A stretch of 12,383 nt of DNA from CAYWYR01 sp964462685 (lineage in GTDB: Bacteria; Bacteroidota; Ignavibacteria; Kapaibacteriales; UBA2268): positions 1-12,383 of the forward strand of contig CAYWYR010000033.1 in NCBI GenBank assembly GCA_964462685.1, in the 5' to 3' direction. The notes under the pieces are model-generated. The model was not told where the DNA came from and searched no databases. It saw nothing but the letters and a program-made list of their open reading frames with translations. Positions 1 to 6,619 of the stretch are shown here, one piece after another (the first letter of the stretch is position 1; each line of letters begins with the position of its first letter). The translations under genes were made by a program, and so were the position numbers.

Positions 1-730
1 CGCTTACCTTACTTGCTTCAAGTTTGGTTAGTGCGTGGTACCAAAGCGCATAGGCAACACCGGATGTCATGAATGCGAGATAGGATATCTGGCCCCAACT
101 CTTCATGGAATAGTCTTCTAGAGTGAGTTCATTCGGCAGGAACGCGAATATCGGAACATAAAGTATAAAGCCGACTATCATAGCCATACCTGTAGTGTAG
201 AAAGCGCCGAGCTTCTGCGATGGTTTTTTGCCTACTATAGTATATAGGGCCCAGGATAGAGAGGCGGTAAAAGCGAGCCCATCACCCAACAGGCCGTCGC
301 CTGTAAAGCTTAGCCCGTCTTTGGCTATTATCAATGCCGCCCCGGATATAGCCAATGCTACTCCTAATGCCTTCAGTTTCGTTATCTTTTCCTTTAAGAA
401 GAAATACGCTATTATCAGCACGAAAACGGGTGTCATAGCATAGGCGAGTGCTACATGCGGGGCAGTCGTAAGCTTTAGCGATGTAAGAAAAAGAAACTGG
501 TTGATCGGTATATTAAGCAGGCCAAGTATAGTTATAACTCCCAAATCTTTTAATGTAGGCTTGGGGAATCTTTTGCGGCCGATAAGCAGAATAATTGAGT
601 AGGCGATACTTACAAGCCCGGCGCGAAGGAATAGTACAACGGCAGGCTCTACATATTGCGTCAGATCGCTACCGACAACATGTGTACCCGAGGCGATCAG
701 CTGCTGAAGCATTAGCGATAGATAGGTCAT
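1..730 (-). CDS. DMT-superfamily (EamA) inner-membrane transporter, C-terminus off the left edge
   Basis: The reading frame is open from an ATG at 730 to the window edge (243 codons, no stop), so the gene is partial; EamA proteins are usually about 290-300 residues, so roughly 50 are missing. The translation is strongly hydrophobic. It shows the end of a first EamA repeat (AYAMTPVFVLIIAYFFLKEK followed by ITKLKALGVALAISGAALI) and then the start of a second repeat (GLLGDGLAFTASLSWALYT, later TSGVAYALWYHALTKLEAS), which is the classical two-repeat drug/metabolite transporter architecture. The substrate cannot be told. An AGAGG sequence about 11 nt upstream is a plausible ribosome binding site. 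The start lies 16 nt after the glycosyltransferase stop on the same strand, so the two are probably cotranscribed. The family call is firm; the direction and substrate of transport are unknown. Confidence 0.9.
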   Translation of the reverse strand, partial: MTYLSLMLQQLIASGTHVVGSDLTQYVEPAVVLFLRAGLVSIAYSIILLIGRKRFPKPTLKDLGVITILGLLNIPINQFLFLTSLKLTTAPHVALAYAMTPVFVLIIAYFFLKEKITKLKALGVALAISGAALIIAKDGLSFTGDGLLGDGLAFTASLSWALYTIVGKKPSQKLGAFYTTGMAMIVGFILYVPIFAFLPNELTLEDYSMKSWGQISYLAFMTSGVAYALWYHALTKLEASKVS

Positions 731-746
731 CTATTCGCTGCCTCTT

Positions 747-1853
747 TTAGGAAATAATGCGTTGGACTAATTGATGCTGGGACTGATAACAATACTTTTC
801 CGATGCTACAGTTGATTGATTCTTGAGTTTAATGAAAATATCCTTTTCTTCAAATTCCTCAAGTTTCGATAATATCTTTGCAGCCGTTAGCTCTCCGCAG
901 ATAAGCAAACCGCCGCCCGCCTCTTCAATCACTTCTTCAATAGGAGGCATATCTGTAGCCATGACGGGCAAGCCAGCCATAAAGTATTCGAACAGTTTAT
1001 TTGGCAACGCATATTTATAGGATAGCGATATAGGCTCTATCAGCGATAAGCCGATATCTGCGGAGCAGGTAATATTATGAAGCTCTGAATAAGGGACTAA
1101 ACCCGTAAAATGGATATTGTCAAGTCCACGGGATAATTCCTTATAATCACTTAGTTCCGGGCCGCCGCCCACTATACAAAGTGACCATTTATCCTGCTTG
1201 GAAAAAGCCTCTATCGATTTTTCCAAACCACGCCCAAGGCTTACAGCGCCTTGATATAGTGCTATTCTTTTATCCCCTGATATGTTGAAACGGTCTCTTA
1301 AGTAGCTGGATACTTCGGTTTTTTTATAAGGAGGTAGATTTAAGAGTACGTGATAATCTATACTTTTAGGGAATCTGTTACTTATAAAGTCTATATCGCG
1401 CTGGCCGGAAGCGAGTACTGTATCTACTTGCTTTACATATTTCTTTTCTATTAAGGATATGATTTTTTGGGCTAAAGGCCTGCCGGATAGTGACCCTAGA
1501 GCTGAATATATCTCACGGGAATCATATATGAGTCTGGGTTTTTCAGATAATACCGATTTTAATCTAGCAGCTATCGGTAAACTGTAAAGATCAGAAGCTA
1601 TGATATGGGTGTAATTATCTGATATTGACTGTTTACTTAACCATTCCTCGGATTTTCTGATAAATACTATCCATCGGAACAGCATTCGCTGATCATCCCT
1701 AATATCGATTTTTAGATGACTGTCACCAAAATCAATATTTGATAAGGATATAATATCTATTGAAGCGAACTCTGCTATAGATTTGGCAAGTAAAAGAGCC
1801 CTGCTATCGGAATTTATATCCGAAAAGACAATGAAAAGTACTTTAGGGTTCAG
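747..1853 (-). CDS. GT4-type glycosyltransferase; first conventional ATG is at 1685 but coding extends upstream to about 1853
   Basis: Probable retaining GT-B glycosyltransferase of the GT4 family, transferring a sugar from a nucleotide-sugar donor; the acceptor is unknown. Counting from ATG 1685 (312 aa), the C-terminal donor-binding half shows GGGPE (173-177) and LPNKLFEYFMAGLPV (227-241) with an upstream E217, resembling the E-x(n)-E motif of GT4; DSREIY (55-60) is the usual end of the N-terminal half. That version lacks the first Rossmann strand. The same frame stays open upstream and encodes KVLFIVFSDINSDSRALLLA, a typical GT-B first beta-alpha unit. Including it gives about 368 residues, a normal GT4 length. 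No ATG, GTG or TTG occurs in that extension. Candidate starts are CTG at 1853 (AGAGG 10 nt before it) or ATA at 1862, which overlaps the upstream stop as ATAA. A start-codon lesion, rare start or sequence error are all possible. It lies between the STAS-like gene and the transporter in an apparent operon. Confidence 0.85.
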   Translation of the reverse strand: MNPKVLFIVFSDINSDSRALLLAKSIAEFASIDIISLSNIDFGDSHLKIDIRDDQRMLFRWIVFIRKSEEWLSKQSISDNYTHIIASDLYSLPIAARLKSVLSEKPRLIYDSREIYSALGSLSGRPLAQKIISLIEKKYVKQVDTVLASGQRDIDFISNRFPKSIDYHVLLNLPPYKKTEVSSYLRDRFNISGDKRIALYQGAVSLGRGLEKSIEAFSKQDKWSLCIVGGGPELSDYKELSRGLDNIHFTGLVPYSELHNITCSADIGLSLIEPISLSYKYALPNKLFEYFMAGLPVMATDMPPIEEVIEEAGGGLLICGELTAAKILSKLEEFEEKDIFIKLKNQSTVASEKYCYQSQHQLVQRIIS

Positions 1854-1858
1854 CTGTG

Positions 1859-2248
1859 TTATACCTCTTCTCGGCTATCGTTTATCAAAGCACCAAATCT
1901 TATCCATTCATCAGCTTTTTTATCATGCCTAGGGCTGAAGCGTTTCATCTCACCACTAGTTAATTGATCGGCCAGTTGTAGCGAATCATCCCAGGAATCG
2001 TCTGCTATCACAGCAGATCTCTCTATATCTTTAGCGTGTTTGAATTTATTGAAAAAATCTTTTATTAAACCTGTAAAAGTCCACCCCTTGTGATCTACCA
2101 TGTGGGTAATTATTCTTATCTTCGGGAATACGCCGAGTTTAGTCTCTATAGCGTCTTCCAGAATTACGATATCTTCCGATGATACTGTACCGTTGATTTC
2201 AACGCCTATTATATTAGTGTTCTCGTAGCCTTCGATAAATCGTATCAT
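1859..2248 (-). CDS. Small SpoIIAA-like/STAS-SEC14 domain protein (129 aa)
   Basis: Single-domain protein resembling the SpoIIAA-like (PF11964-type) family, a STAS/SEC14-like alpha/beta fold; the biochemical role of this family is largely unknown. The start is placed at the ATG at 2248 rather than at 2341: the longer frame would run through a perfect terminator hairpin (2297-2330), and the protein from 2248 lines up end to end with the paralogue encoded just upstream. Shared features are a GVEINGTVSSEDI-like strand near residue 15, the block HKGWTFTGLIKDFFNKFKHA in the middle, and a following AVI-x(3)-SW segment. There is no signal peptide or membrane segment, so it is probably cytosolic. A GAAAG sequence 10 nt before the ATG could be a weak ribosome binding site. 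The glycosyltransferase frame begins immediately after or overlapping its stop. Confidence 0.8.
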   Translation of the reverse strand: MIRFIEGYENTNIIGVEINGTVSSEDIVILEDAIETKLGVFPKIRIITHMVDHKGWTFTGLIKDFFNKFKHAKDIERSAVIADDSWDDSLQLADQLTSGEMKRFSPRHDKKADEWIRFGALINDSREEV

Positions 2249-2264
2249 AGCATTTAATCTTTCA

Positions 2265-2293
2265 GTTATATTGTGTAATTGATCAATTTCCAA
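2265..2293 (-). promoter_or_regulatory. Candidate sigma70-like promoter for the small STAS gene
   Basis: On the minus strand TTGGAA (2288-2293) and TATAAC (2265-2270) are separated by exactly 17 nt, just downstream of the terminator of the preceding gene and just upstream of the ATG at 2248. The implied transcription start would leave only a very short leader (about 10 nt), and the region is AT-rich, so a chance match is possible. Confidence 0.35.
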
Positions 2294-2296
2294 TAT

Positions 2297-2330
2297 AAAA
2301 AAAAGACCCCGAATAATCGGGGTCTTTTTT
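2297..2330 (-). terminator. Strong Rho-independent terminator, potentially bidirectional
   Basis: A perfect 12-bp stem, AAAAGACCCCGA (2301-2312) with TCGGGGTCTTTT (2317-2328), has a 4-nt loop and T-runs on both strands (six or more T on each). It sits 24 nt after the stop of the long STAS-fusion gene on the minus strand, so it most likely ends that transcript and separates the two STAS-like genes into different transcription units. It also argues against the upstream start at 2341 for the small STAS gene. Confidence 0.93.
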
Positions 2331-2353
2331 GTGTGTCTCATATTTAAGCAGTA

Positions 2354-3610
2354 TTACGAGCGGCCTTGGTATGATGTACCAGAGTTGTAGCCTGTTTTAC
2401 TGCTGTTGTTTCTGTTGTCTGATTCGTTATACTCGTTCGAGAACGTAGAATCCAGATCGCCGTTGTTTTCATCATTCGCGTTGAACTGGCTCAGCGATTC
2501 TCCTTCGCTGTCCCGTTTGTTCTGATAAGAAGCGTCAGGGTTTGAAGATGTCGTAAAATCCCTGTCAGTCCTTGATTGCGATGTATCGCTATACTGCCTG
2601 TCCGATATATTTGTCTGGCTCAGACTTTCACTATCAGTCGATGACAGATCATTTGAGTTTGTATAGTCGGATTTTGTCAGATTCTGGCGGCTCTTGCTGT
2701 TCAAATCGCTGTCGTTATCATTGTTCGATGATAAAGAGCTTTGGCTGCTAGAAGTTGTCAACTCATCATTGGATGTATTTCCGTAGTCGCTTTGCGTATT
2801 TTGCAAGCTACTGCTATCATTATTTGAATCACTGCTCGTATTAAAATTCGACGAAGAAGGGTTGCCCTTATCCTGAGTCGAATTTTGACTTGAATACGAA
2901 TTCGGTCTGTTTGTCAGGTCTTCGTTGGAAGAAGTATTATAGTCGCTTTCACTGTTCTGGATATTCGTACTTGTTGATCCAGCACTTGAGCTTGAGCTGC
3001 TATAGCTTTGCTCTTCGCTTCTTAGTCCGTTGTCATTGGATTTGAAACGTGCCTGCTCGGAAGAAGGCGTATTCAGTTTTGATTCATAATCGCTACTAGT
3101 GCCAGTTGAACCTATTGGGCTGGTGCCACTACTCGAGTTTGTGCTGTTCAATGTCTGGACAGAACTGCTGGAGTTTGATGCCGCACTATAGCTATTCGAT
3201 CCATTTGAATTTGATGAATCGGTGTTTCTGTTACTATCCCTGTCTGAAAAGTTTGGGCTTTTGACCCACTCCTTAGCTTGCTCGGACTGGTTTAGCGTGA
3301 ATCTTTCAACGTTACCGTCTGCGAACATATCGGCTACGTCCTGCGGTATGTCCCATTTCTCATCACCGATTACTGCTGCTTTTTCAATTTTGCCAGCATA
3401 TTTGATTTTTTGCGATAGATCCTTCCAGAATCCAGTGAACGACCATCCGTCATGATCTCTGATTTCTGTATAAACACGTATTTTATCATTTGTCTTTAAT
3501 TTCTGCTCTATCGTGTTTTCTACTTGTTCTACGTCATCGCCAGTCACTTTGCCGTTGATCTGGAATCCCAGAACATTTGTATCATTTTGGTTTTCTACTA
3601 CTCTAACCAT
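2354..3610 (-). CDS. SpoIIAA-like/STAS domain fused to a ~300-residue Ser/Asn/Asp-rich disordered tail (418 aa)
   Basis: Residues 1-118 form a SpoIIAA-like domain paralogous to the small protein encoded downstream: both share GFQINGKVTG/GVEINGTVSS, DGWSFTGFWKD/KGWTFTGLIKD and AAVIGDEKW/SAVIADDSW. From about residue 119 to the end the protein is dominated by S, N, D, T, Q and G, with no hydrophobic stretch, and is predicted to be disordered and hydrophilic. Within the tail a motif SDY followed by N/S residues and an acidic-L-T/S step recurs at residues 173, 222, 274 and 314, spaced 40-52 residues apart. Codons for serine vary, so this is selected protein composition rather than a simple DNA repeat. 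The start at 3610 has TTGGAG with a 9-nt spacer; the longer frame from 3691 has no such site. There is no signal peptide. It is a single-gene transcript ended by the 2297-2330 terminator and is divergent from aconitase. The domain call is good; the function is unknown. Confidence 0.85.
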   Translation of the reverse strand: MVRVVENQNDTNVLGFQINGKVTGDDVEQVENTIEQKLKTNDKIRVYTEIRDHDGWSFTGFWKDLSQKIKYAGKIEKAAVIGDEKWDIPQDVADMFADGNVERFTLNQSEQAKEWVKSPNFSDRDSNRNTDSSNSNGSNSYSAASNSSSSVQTLNSTNSSSGTSPIGSTGTSSDYESKLNTPSSEQARFKSNDNGLRSEEQSYSSSSSSAGSTSTNIQNSESDYNTSSNEDLTNRPNSYSSQNSTQDKGNPSSSNFNTSSDSNNDSSSLQNTQSDYGNTSNDELTTSSSQSSLSSNNDNDSDLNSKSRQNLTKSDYTNSNDLSSTDSESLSQTNISDRQYSDTSQSRTDRDFTTSSNPDASYQNKRDSEGESLSQFNANDENNGDLDSTFSNEYNESDNRNNSSKTGYNSGTSYQGRS

Positions 3611-3811
3611 TTCTCGTTTCTCCAAGTTAATTGTCATTATTGTTACATCTATATGAACGTTGATGTGGGAAATTGATTGCAAAAGAAGCAAAATAAATAT
3701 CTATTAAAATGCGTTTAGTTATAAACAGTATAATACTAATCTTTCTTTGTTCTGTAAGTAGGTAATATAATGATGTCTGATGTAACTTAACAGTCAATCT
3801 CAAACGTTTTG

Positions 3812-3825
3812 TATTTTTGTATAAT
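3812..3825 (+). promoter_or_regulatory. Candidate aconitase promoter (-10/-7 region)
   Basis: TATTTTTG (3812-3819) matches the Bacteroidota -7 consensus TAnnTTTG exactly and abuts TATAAT (3820-3825), a perfect sigma70-type -10 hexamer. No good -35 or -33 partner was found at the usual distance for either. The implied start is about 30-40 nt before the aconitase ATG. Confidence 0.4.
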
Positions 3826-3845
3826 TGAGTTTTAAAAATTGAATG

Positions 3846-3852
3846 AAAGGAG
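3846..3852 (+). promoter_or_regulatory. Shine-Dalgarno sequence deciding the aconitase start
   Basis: AAAGGAG lies downstream of the alternative TTG (3839) and 13 nt upstream of the ATG at 3866, so it supports the ATG. It is one of the few strong SD matches in the window. Confidence 0.6.
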
Positions 3853-3865
3853 CCTAGATACCAGT

Positions 3866-6136
3866 ATGGCATTTGATATTGATATGATAAAACAGGTGTA
3901 TGAAAAACTACCTGTTAAGATAAACAAGGCAAGAGAAGCGGTGGGTAAACCACTTACCTTAACTGAGAAAATACTTTACACCCACCTTTTTGATGAAAAC
4001 GGTGTACAGAAGTATGAAAGAGGGAAAGACTATGTGGATTTTGCTCCCGATCGCGTAGCGATGCAGGATGCAACGGCTCAGATGGCTCTTTTACAGTTTA
4101 TGATGTCCGGCAAGGACAAAGTAGCGGTACCTTCAACAGTACACTGCGATCACTTGATACAGGCAAAAGAAGGGGCGGCCAAGGATTTGGCTATAGCTAA
4201 TTCCACCAATGCGGAAGTATTTGACTTTCTTGCATCGGTATCTAATAAATATGGTATCGGTTTCTGGAAACCAGGGGCAGGTATTATTCACCAAGTCGTG
4301 CTGGAGAACTATGCATTTCCCGGTGGTATGATGATCGGTACGGATTCACACACACCTAATGCCGGTGGCCTTGGTATGGTTGCAATAGGTGTTGGTGGTG
4401 CGGATGCCGTGGATGTTATGGCGGATATGCCATGGGAGCTGAAGTTTCCTAAACTGATAGGTGTTAACCTTAAAGGTAAGTTAAGCGGATGGACTTCTCC
4501 CAAAGATGTGATTCTTAAAGTAGCGGGAATCCTCACCGTAAAAGGTGGTACAGGCGCTATAGTCGAGTATTTCGGAGAGGGTGCGAAAAGTCTGTCTTGT
4601 ACTGGTAAAGGTACTATCTGTAATATGGGTGCGGAAATCGGCGCTACCACATCTATTTTCGGTTATGATGATTCCATGAGCAGATACCTGAAAATGACCG
4701 AGAGACAAGACGTTGCCAATGCCGCAGATACTGTAGCCGAGCACCTTACAGGTGATAAGGAAGTTTACGATAATCCAGAGAAATACTTCGACCAGGTTAT
4801 CGAAATCGACCTTGATAAGTTAGAGCCACATATTAACGGTCCTTTCACTCCTGATCTTGCCACGCCGCTATCAGAGTTTGGGGAGACAGCCAAGAAAGAA
4901 GGCTGGCCGATGACCCTTGAAGTTGGCCTGATAGGCTCTTGTACAAACTCTTCATACGAAGATATTACACGTGCCGCCTCGGTAGCAAAGCAAGCCCTGG
5001 ATGCTGGCATACCAGCTGCCTCTGAATATACCGTGACCCCAGGCTCGGAACTGGTACGCTACACTATAGAGCGCGACGGGTATATAGACATATTCGAGAA
5101 TATGGGCGGCGTTGTGCTCGCAAATGCCTGCGGCCCCTGTATTGGCCAGTGGGCTCGCCACACAAATGATCCGAACAGAGCTAATTCTATAATGACATCA
5201 TTCAACAGAAACTTTGCCAAGCGTAATGATGGTAACCCGCATACTCACTCATTCGTGGCATCACCGGAGATCGTAACGGCTTTCGCAATAGCGGGTACTC
5301 TGAATTTCAATCCAGAAAAAGATAAGATCAAAACCCCTGACGGAAGGGAAGTAATGCTGAAAGCCCCTACCGGGGAAGAGCTACCACCTCGTGGATTTGA
5401 CGTAGAAGATGCTGGTTACCAAGAGCCAGCTAAAGACGGTTCTAATGTTACGGTAGAAGTAAAGGATGATTCCAATAGACTGCAGCTGTTGACACCATTT
5501 GATGCTTGGGACGGTAAGAACATCGAGGGTATGAAACTTCTCATCAAAGCCAAAGGCAAATGTACCACAGACCATATATCAATGGCTGGCCCATGGCTTA
5601 AATACCGCGGGCACCTGGATAATATTTCCGATAATACGCTTACCGGAGCTATAAACTACTTTAATGACGAAGCTAATAAAGTACTAAACCAGAATACAGG
5701 TGAATACGGTACCGTGCCTGATACTGCTAGAGCTTATAAGGCAGCTGGTATCCCTACTATAGTTGTAGGCGACGAAAACTACGGGGAAGGTTCAAGCCGT
5801 GAGCACGCAGCTATGCAGCCAAGAAATATCGGCGTTCGGGTGGTACTTGTGCGTTCATTCGCCCGTATCCACGAAACCAACCTCAAAAAGCAGGGTATGC
5901 TCGGCCTAACATTCGATAACCCAGCCGATTATGACAAGATCAAAGAAAAAGACACTTTTAGCTTTACTGACTTAGTCCAGTTCGCACCAGGCAAACAATT
6001 GACTCTAAAAGTTGAGCATGAAGACGGCACTACAGATGAGATAAAAGCTAACCACACATACAACAAGCAACAGATAGAGTGGTTCCGCTCTGGCTCAGCA
6101 CTGAACCTAATCAGGAAAAACGCAGCCAGCAACTGA
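3866..6136 (+). CDS. acn: Aconitate hydratase, mitochondrial type (756 aa)
   Basis: Interconverts citrate and isocitrate through cis-aconitate in the TCA cycle, in the cytosol, using a [4Fe-4S] cluster. The three cluster cysteines are visible: C359 in GLIGSCTNSS, and C422 and C425 in NACGPCIGQW. Other family signatures are TDSHTPNAGG (159-168), CTTDHISMAGPW (566-577) and GEGSSREHAA (640-649) from the C-terminal swivelling domain. Length and N-terminus (MAFDIDMIKQVYEKLP) fit the approximately 755-residue, mitochondrial-like aconitases found in Bacteroidota. The start is put at the ATG at 3866; the frame extends to a TTG at 3839, but that site has no ribosome binding site and the AAAGGAG at 3846-3852 lies between the two. 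The 13-nt spacing from that SD is slightly long. It is monocistronic, ended by the terminator at 6162-6193. Confidence 0.98.
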   Translation: MAFDIDMIKQVYEKLPVKINKAREAVGKPLTLTEKILYTHLFDENGVQKYERGKDYVDFAPDRVAMQDATAQMALLQFMMSGKDKVAVPSTVHCDHLIQAKEGAAKDLAIANSTNAEVFDFLASVSNKYGIGFWKPGAGIIHQVVLENYAFPGGMMIGTDSHTPNAGGLGMVAIGVGGADAVDVMADMPWELKFPKLIGVNLKGKLSGWTSPKDVILKVAGILTVKGGTGAIVEYFGEGAKSLSCTGKGTICNMGAEIGATTSIFGYDDSMSRYLKMTERQDVANAADTVAEHLTGDKEVYDNPEKYFDQVIEIDLDKLEPHINGPFTPDLATPLSEFGETAKKEGWPMTLEVGLIGSCTNSSYEDITRAASVAKQALDAGIPAASEYTVTPGSELVRYTIERDGYIDIFENMGGVVLANACGPCIGQWARHTNDPNRANSIMTSFNRNFAKRNDGNPHTHSFVASPEIVTAFAIAGTLNFNPEKDKIKTPDGREVMLKAPTGEELPPRGFDVEDAGYQEPAKDGSNVTVEVKDDSNRLQLLTPFDAWDGKNIEGMKLLIKAKGKCTTDHISMAGPWLKYRGHLDNISDNTLTGAINYFNDEANKVLNQNTGEYGTVPDTARAYKAAGIPTIVVGDENYGEGSSREHAAMQPRNIGVRVVLVRSFARIHETNLKKQGMLGLTFDNPADYDKIKEKDTFSFTDLVQFAPGKQLTLKVEHEDGTTDEIKANHTYNKQQIEWFRSGSALNLIRKNAASN

Positions 6137-6161
6137 TAGTAAGAACATAGTATTATAACCG

Positions 6162-6193
6162 AAAGCCTCTGCCCAAAAGCAGGGGCTTTTTTT
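6162..6193 (+). terminator. Rho-independent terminator of aconitase
   Basis: The stem AAAGCCTCTGC (6162-6172) pairs with GCAGGGGCTTT (6179-6189) with one G-T wobble; the loop is CCAAAA and a run of T continues to 6193. It lies 25 nt after the aconitase stop. Confidence 0.93.
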
Positions 6194-6214
6194 AATGATA
6201 GAGTCTGGAAAAAA

Positions 6215-6230
6215 GCGACCGAAGAATCTC
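6215..6230 (+). repeat. 16-bp repeat fragment of the GTCATTC family
   Basis: GCGACCGAAGAATCTC occurs identically here and at 6312-6327, where it forms the inner part of one arm of a larger inverted pair. The copy here appears to be an isolated half-element, without the GTCATTC end. Confidence 0.7.
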
Positions 6231-6236
6231 CATTTG

Positions 6237-6275
6237 AAGCCCCTCTCATGAGGAGAGGGGTTTGGGGTGAGGTGT
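6237..6275 (+). repeat. 39-bp repeat, copy 1
   Basis: Identical to 12245-12283 except for one base in the hairpin loop. The core is an 8-bp perfect stem, CCCCTCTC with GAGAGGGG, followed by TTTGGGGTGAGG. It is non-coding and lies after a terminator, as does the second copy. Confidence 0.9.
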
Positions 6276-6292
6276 CTTCTTCTCAACCACCT

Positions 6293-6381
6293 GTCATTCA
6301 GAGGGAGCACCGCGACCGAAGAATCTCTGATGCGTTGTGCTATAAGCACGGGATTCCTCGGGCTTTGCCCCTCGGAATGAC
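6293..6381. repeat. 89-bp REPIN-like inverted pair of GTCATTC elements
   Basis: The ends are inverted copies: GTCATTCAGAGG (6293-6304) against GTCATTCCGAGG read from the other strand (6370-6381). Further in, CCGAAGAATCTC (6316-6327) faces CCGAGGAATCCC on the opposite strand. The centre is GTGC-TATAA-GCAC (6337-6349), so the whole unit can fold into one long imperfect hairpin. This is the layout of two REP-type elements in inverted orientation. No REP-associated transposase gene is in the window. Confidence 0.75.
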
Positions 6382-6389
6382 GGTGGGTT

Positions 6390-6428
6390 GCATGTCCTAC
6401 ACTTCGGGGCAAGCTCATTGTGATATGC
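6390..6428 (-). repeat. GAGCCTG-loop hairpin repeat, inverted copy
   Basis: Read on the minus strand, the outer arms GCATATC and GACATGC (one mismatch) and the inner arms ACAAT and AGTGT (one mismatch) enclose the loop GAGCTTGCCCCGA, with an AG bulge on the 3' side. It has the same architecture as the copies at 6455, 12291 and 12347. Confidence 0.7.
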
Positions 6429-6454
6429 TTATGGTTTTTAAAGGCAAGAGGGCT

Positions 6455-6492
6455 CTCTTGTCATATTGAGCCTGTCGAAATATAGACAAGAG
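6455..6492 (+). repeat. GAGCCTG-loop hairpin repeat
   Basis: The outer stem CTCTTGTC (6455-6462) pairs with GACAAGAG (6485-6492) and the inner stem ATATT with AATAT. The loop is GAGCCTGTCGA and a single A is bulged at 6484. The outer stem sequence differs from that of the 12347 copy yet remains fully complementary. Confidence 0.8.
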
Positions 6493-6505
6493 TGGGGAAA
6501 GGCTG

Positions 6506-6528
6506 TACCTTCGGGTCAGGTTCAGGCA
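6506..6528 (-). repeat. Short GAGCCTG-loop hairpin repeat, divergent member
   Basis: On the minus strand TGCCT and AGGTA (one wobble) flank GAACCTGACCCGA. It is clearly similar to 12206-12228 on the plus strand and to the loops of the longer hairpins, but lacks a long outer stem. Confidence 0.55.
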
Positions 6529-6555
6529 TCTGGGTAGCGGATGTCATTCCGTCAT

Positions 6556-6586
6556 TTGAAAGTAATTTCGTTTTTAATCGTATATA
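6556..6586 (+). promoter_or_regulatory. Weak candidate promoter for the DUF3817 gene
   Basis: TTGAAA (6556-6561) and TATATA (6581-6586) are 19 nt apart, slightly wide, with the ATG 34 nt further on. The AT-richness begins where the repeat block ends, which fits a promoter region, but the match may be fortuitous. Confidence 0.3.
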
Positions 6587-6619
6587 GACAATCGATTCAA
6601 TAAAAGCATACCCGAGAAA

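Larger units (their letters stand above)
3611..3865. other. Divergent intergenic region between the STAS-fusion gene and aconitase
   Basis: This AT-rich 255-bp stretch carries the 5' leaders of two divergent genes. A candidate aconitase promoter is listed separately. On the minus strand a TATACT-like hexamer is present but without a convincing -35 partner. I saw no obvious operator palindrome, riboswitch or small gene. Confidence 0.6.
6194..6619. other. Gene-free block filled with palindromic repeats
   Basis: No credible gene lies between the aconitase terminator and the DUF3817 gene; open frames here consist of repeat sequence. In order it holds a 16-bp repeat fragment (6215-6230), a 39-bp repeat (6237-6275), an 89-bp inverted pair (6293-6381), three members of a GAGCCTG-loop hairpin family (6390-6428, 6455-6492, 6506-6528), then the presumed promoter region of the next gene. 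The sequence is more GC-rich than the neighbouring AT-rich promoter regions. Confidence 0.8.

Noticed and set aside
2249..2341. Longer N-terminus for the small STAS-like protein, from 2341
   Set aside because: It would translate through a perfect terminator hairpin, and the extra residues have no counterpart in the paralogue; ATG 2248 is better.
3611..3691. Longer N-terminus for the STAS-fusion protein, from 3691
   Set aside because: ATG 3610 has a TTGGAG site at 9-nt spacing and matches the start of the paralogous domain; the extension does not look like part of the domain.
3839..3865. TTG start for aconitase, nine codons upstream
   Set aside because: The strong SD lies inside this extension and the family N-terminus begins MAFDIDMIK at 3866.
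6107..6418. Open frames on the minus strand over the aconitase end and repeat block
   Set aside because: They run through the aconitase terminator and repeats and overlap a certain gene; spurious.
6248..6469. 73-codon open frame on the plus strand
   Set aside because: It consists entirely of intergenic palindromic repeats, with no protein-like composition or ribosome binding site.
6194..6540. CRISPR array
   Set aside because: Repeats belong to several families, differ in orientation and spacing, and no cas genes are present.
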